A stretch of DNA of 29,938 bases, taken from NCBI GenBank assembly GCA_041287635.1, contig JBGGNG010000158.1, positions 1 through 29,938 on the forward strand. Direction: 5' to 3'. The stretch is from JAOUEA01 sp041287635 (GTDB taxonomy: Bacteria > Actinomycetota > UBA4738 > HRBIN12). Position numbers and translations under genes: made by a program. The notes under the pieces are model-generated. The model saw nothing but the letters and a program-made list of their open reading frames with translations, was not told where the DNA came from and did no database searches. Of the stretch, positions 29,359-29,938 are shown piece by piece (position 1 is the first letter of the stretch; each line of letters starts with the position of its first letter).

Positions 29359-29938
29359 TCAACGCTCCAACTGCTCCTTCAGCGAAGCGGTCCGTTCGCG
29401 CCAGTAGATCTTCATGCGATCGCGCTCGGCCGCATCGGCGATCCGCTCGTGCGAGATCGTCACGGTGCTCTTCGCGTCGCCCTTGGCGTCGAAGGTGACG
29501 TGCAGCCGCGATCCGTCGCCGTCCCAGTCGAAGCGGGCGCGCAGTGGCCTCGTGGCCGTTCGCTGCCGAATCGTCGCGTCGGGCAGCCAGCGCTTTCGCC
29601 GCCGCGGTTGCACGAACGCGTCGTAGAGCGACTCGACGGGCACGGCCACGGTCTTCGACGCGCTCGCCCGGAACCCGTCGGGGTGCTCGCCGATCGCCCG
29701 GCCGAGCCGGGCGCGCTCGTAGCTGCCCGTGATCGCCTGGGCGTTCCAGACCAGGGGCTCGACGCCGAGCTGCTCGGCGACCCACCGAGCGATCTCGCGG
29801 TGGCTCTTGTCGGCCGCGTCCCACTCGTCGAGCACGTCGAACCACTCCTCCCAGCCTCGCCCCGTGCGCTCGCGGATCGACACGTCGCTCGTCGGGAGCG
29901 GGGGCTTGGCATCTCCCGGGATCGTTGAGTTTGCTCCG
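29359..29938 (-). CDS. DUF4287/SRPBCC (AHSA1-like) protein, 5' end probably beyond window
   Basis: 174 residues if started at GTG 29883, but the frame stays open to the right edge and the residues before that GTG (PPLPTSD) continue the family's N-terminal 'TSD-x2-IRERTGRGW' pattern. No ribosome site or -10 supports 29883, so the start is probably outside the window. The N-terminal DUF4287 part has GWEEWFDVLDEWDAADKSHREIARWVAEQ and QAITGSYERAR; the rest is an SRPBCC-type ligand-binding fold (ASKTVAVPVESLYDAFVQPRRRKRWLPD ... RLHVTFDAKGDAKSTVTISHERI). These are small soluble proteins of unknown ligand. No regulator (for example ArsR type) is visible. Confidence 0.85.
   Translation of the reverse strand, partial: GANSTIPGDAKPPLPTSDVSIRERTGRGWEEWFDVLDEWDAADKSHREIARWVAEQLGVEPLVWNAQAITGSYERARLGRAIGEHPDGFRASASKTVAVPVESLYDAFVQPRRRKRWLPDATIRQRTATRPLRARFDWDGDGSRLHVTFDAKGDAKSTVTISHERIADAAERDRMKIYWRERTASLKEQLER

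Overview
The window is about 30 kb of very GC-rich, densely packed bacterial DNA with actinobacterial character. It has a glutamine synthetase adenylyltransferase (glnE), a DinB2-type polymerase, GTG and TTG starts with 4-nt overlaps, and many genes whose start codon lies only 6-7 nt after a TANNNT -10 hexamer (leaderless mRNAs). I infer an uncultured or poorly studied member of Actinomycetota; the class cannot be fixed from this window. I see no insertion sequence, prophage, CRISPR array or rRNA. The region reads as chromosomal housekeeping and catabolic DNA.

Layout. 1-1088: a membrane adenylate cyclase on the minus strand, cut by the left edge. 1368-2329: tRNA-Asp, tRNA-Glu and tRNA-Lys on the minus strand, with a DUF192 protein and a small membrane protein between them. 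2371-4520: glutamine-dependent NAD synthetase and a hemerythrin-like protein. 4678-6901: a secreted cupredoxin, a class I-alpha glutamine synthetase and a RidA-family protein.

6917-15029 is a divergent leucine/isovalerate degradation locus. The minus strand carries methylcrotonyl-CoA carboxylase beta, methylglutaconyl-CoA hydratase, methylcrotonyl-CoA carboxylase alpha and HMG-CoA lyase. The plus strand carries isovaleryl-CoA dehydrogenase and an acyl-CoA synthetase. Together the five enzyme activities take isovaleryl-CoA to acetyl-CoA plus acetoacetate, and the synthetase could re-activate an acid product. The plus-strand run continues with overlapping or near-abutting genes: a lipoprotein phosphoesterase, glnE, a short-chain dehydrogenase and mscL.

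19890-25903: an integral membrane protein, two divergently transcribed secreted beta-propeller proteins of one family, a membrane-anchored sulfite-oxidase-family molybdoenzyme and a small unknown protein. 25948-28228: a DinB2-like Y-family polymerase with Ile at the steric-gate position, and a 12-helix protein that distantly resembles haem-copper oxidase subunit I. 28431-29309: a 31-residue one-helix protein with a very strong Shine-Dalgarno, a hairpin made from a tandem repeat, and a two-helix protein of the family often mislabelled LigA. A DUF4287/SRPBCC protein runs off the right edge.

Most of the content is conventional. The points most worth a second look are the polymerase steric gate, the divergent propeller pair, the microprotein locus at 28.4-29.3 kb, the haem-copper-like orphan, and the liu divergent promoter with a possible 16-codon leaderless upstream ORF.
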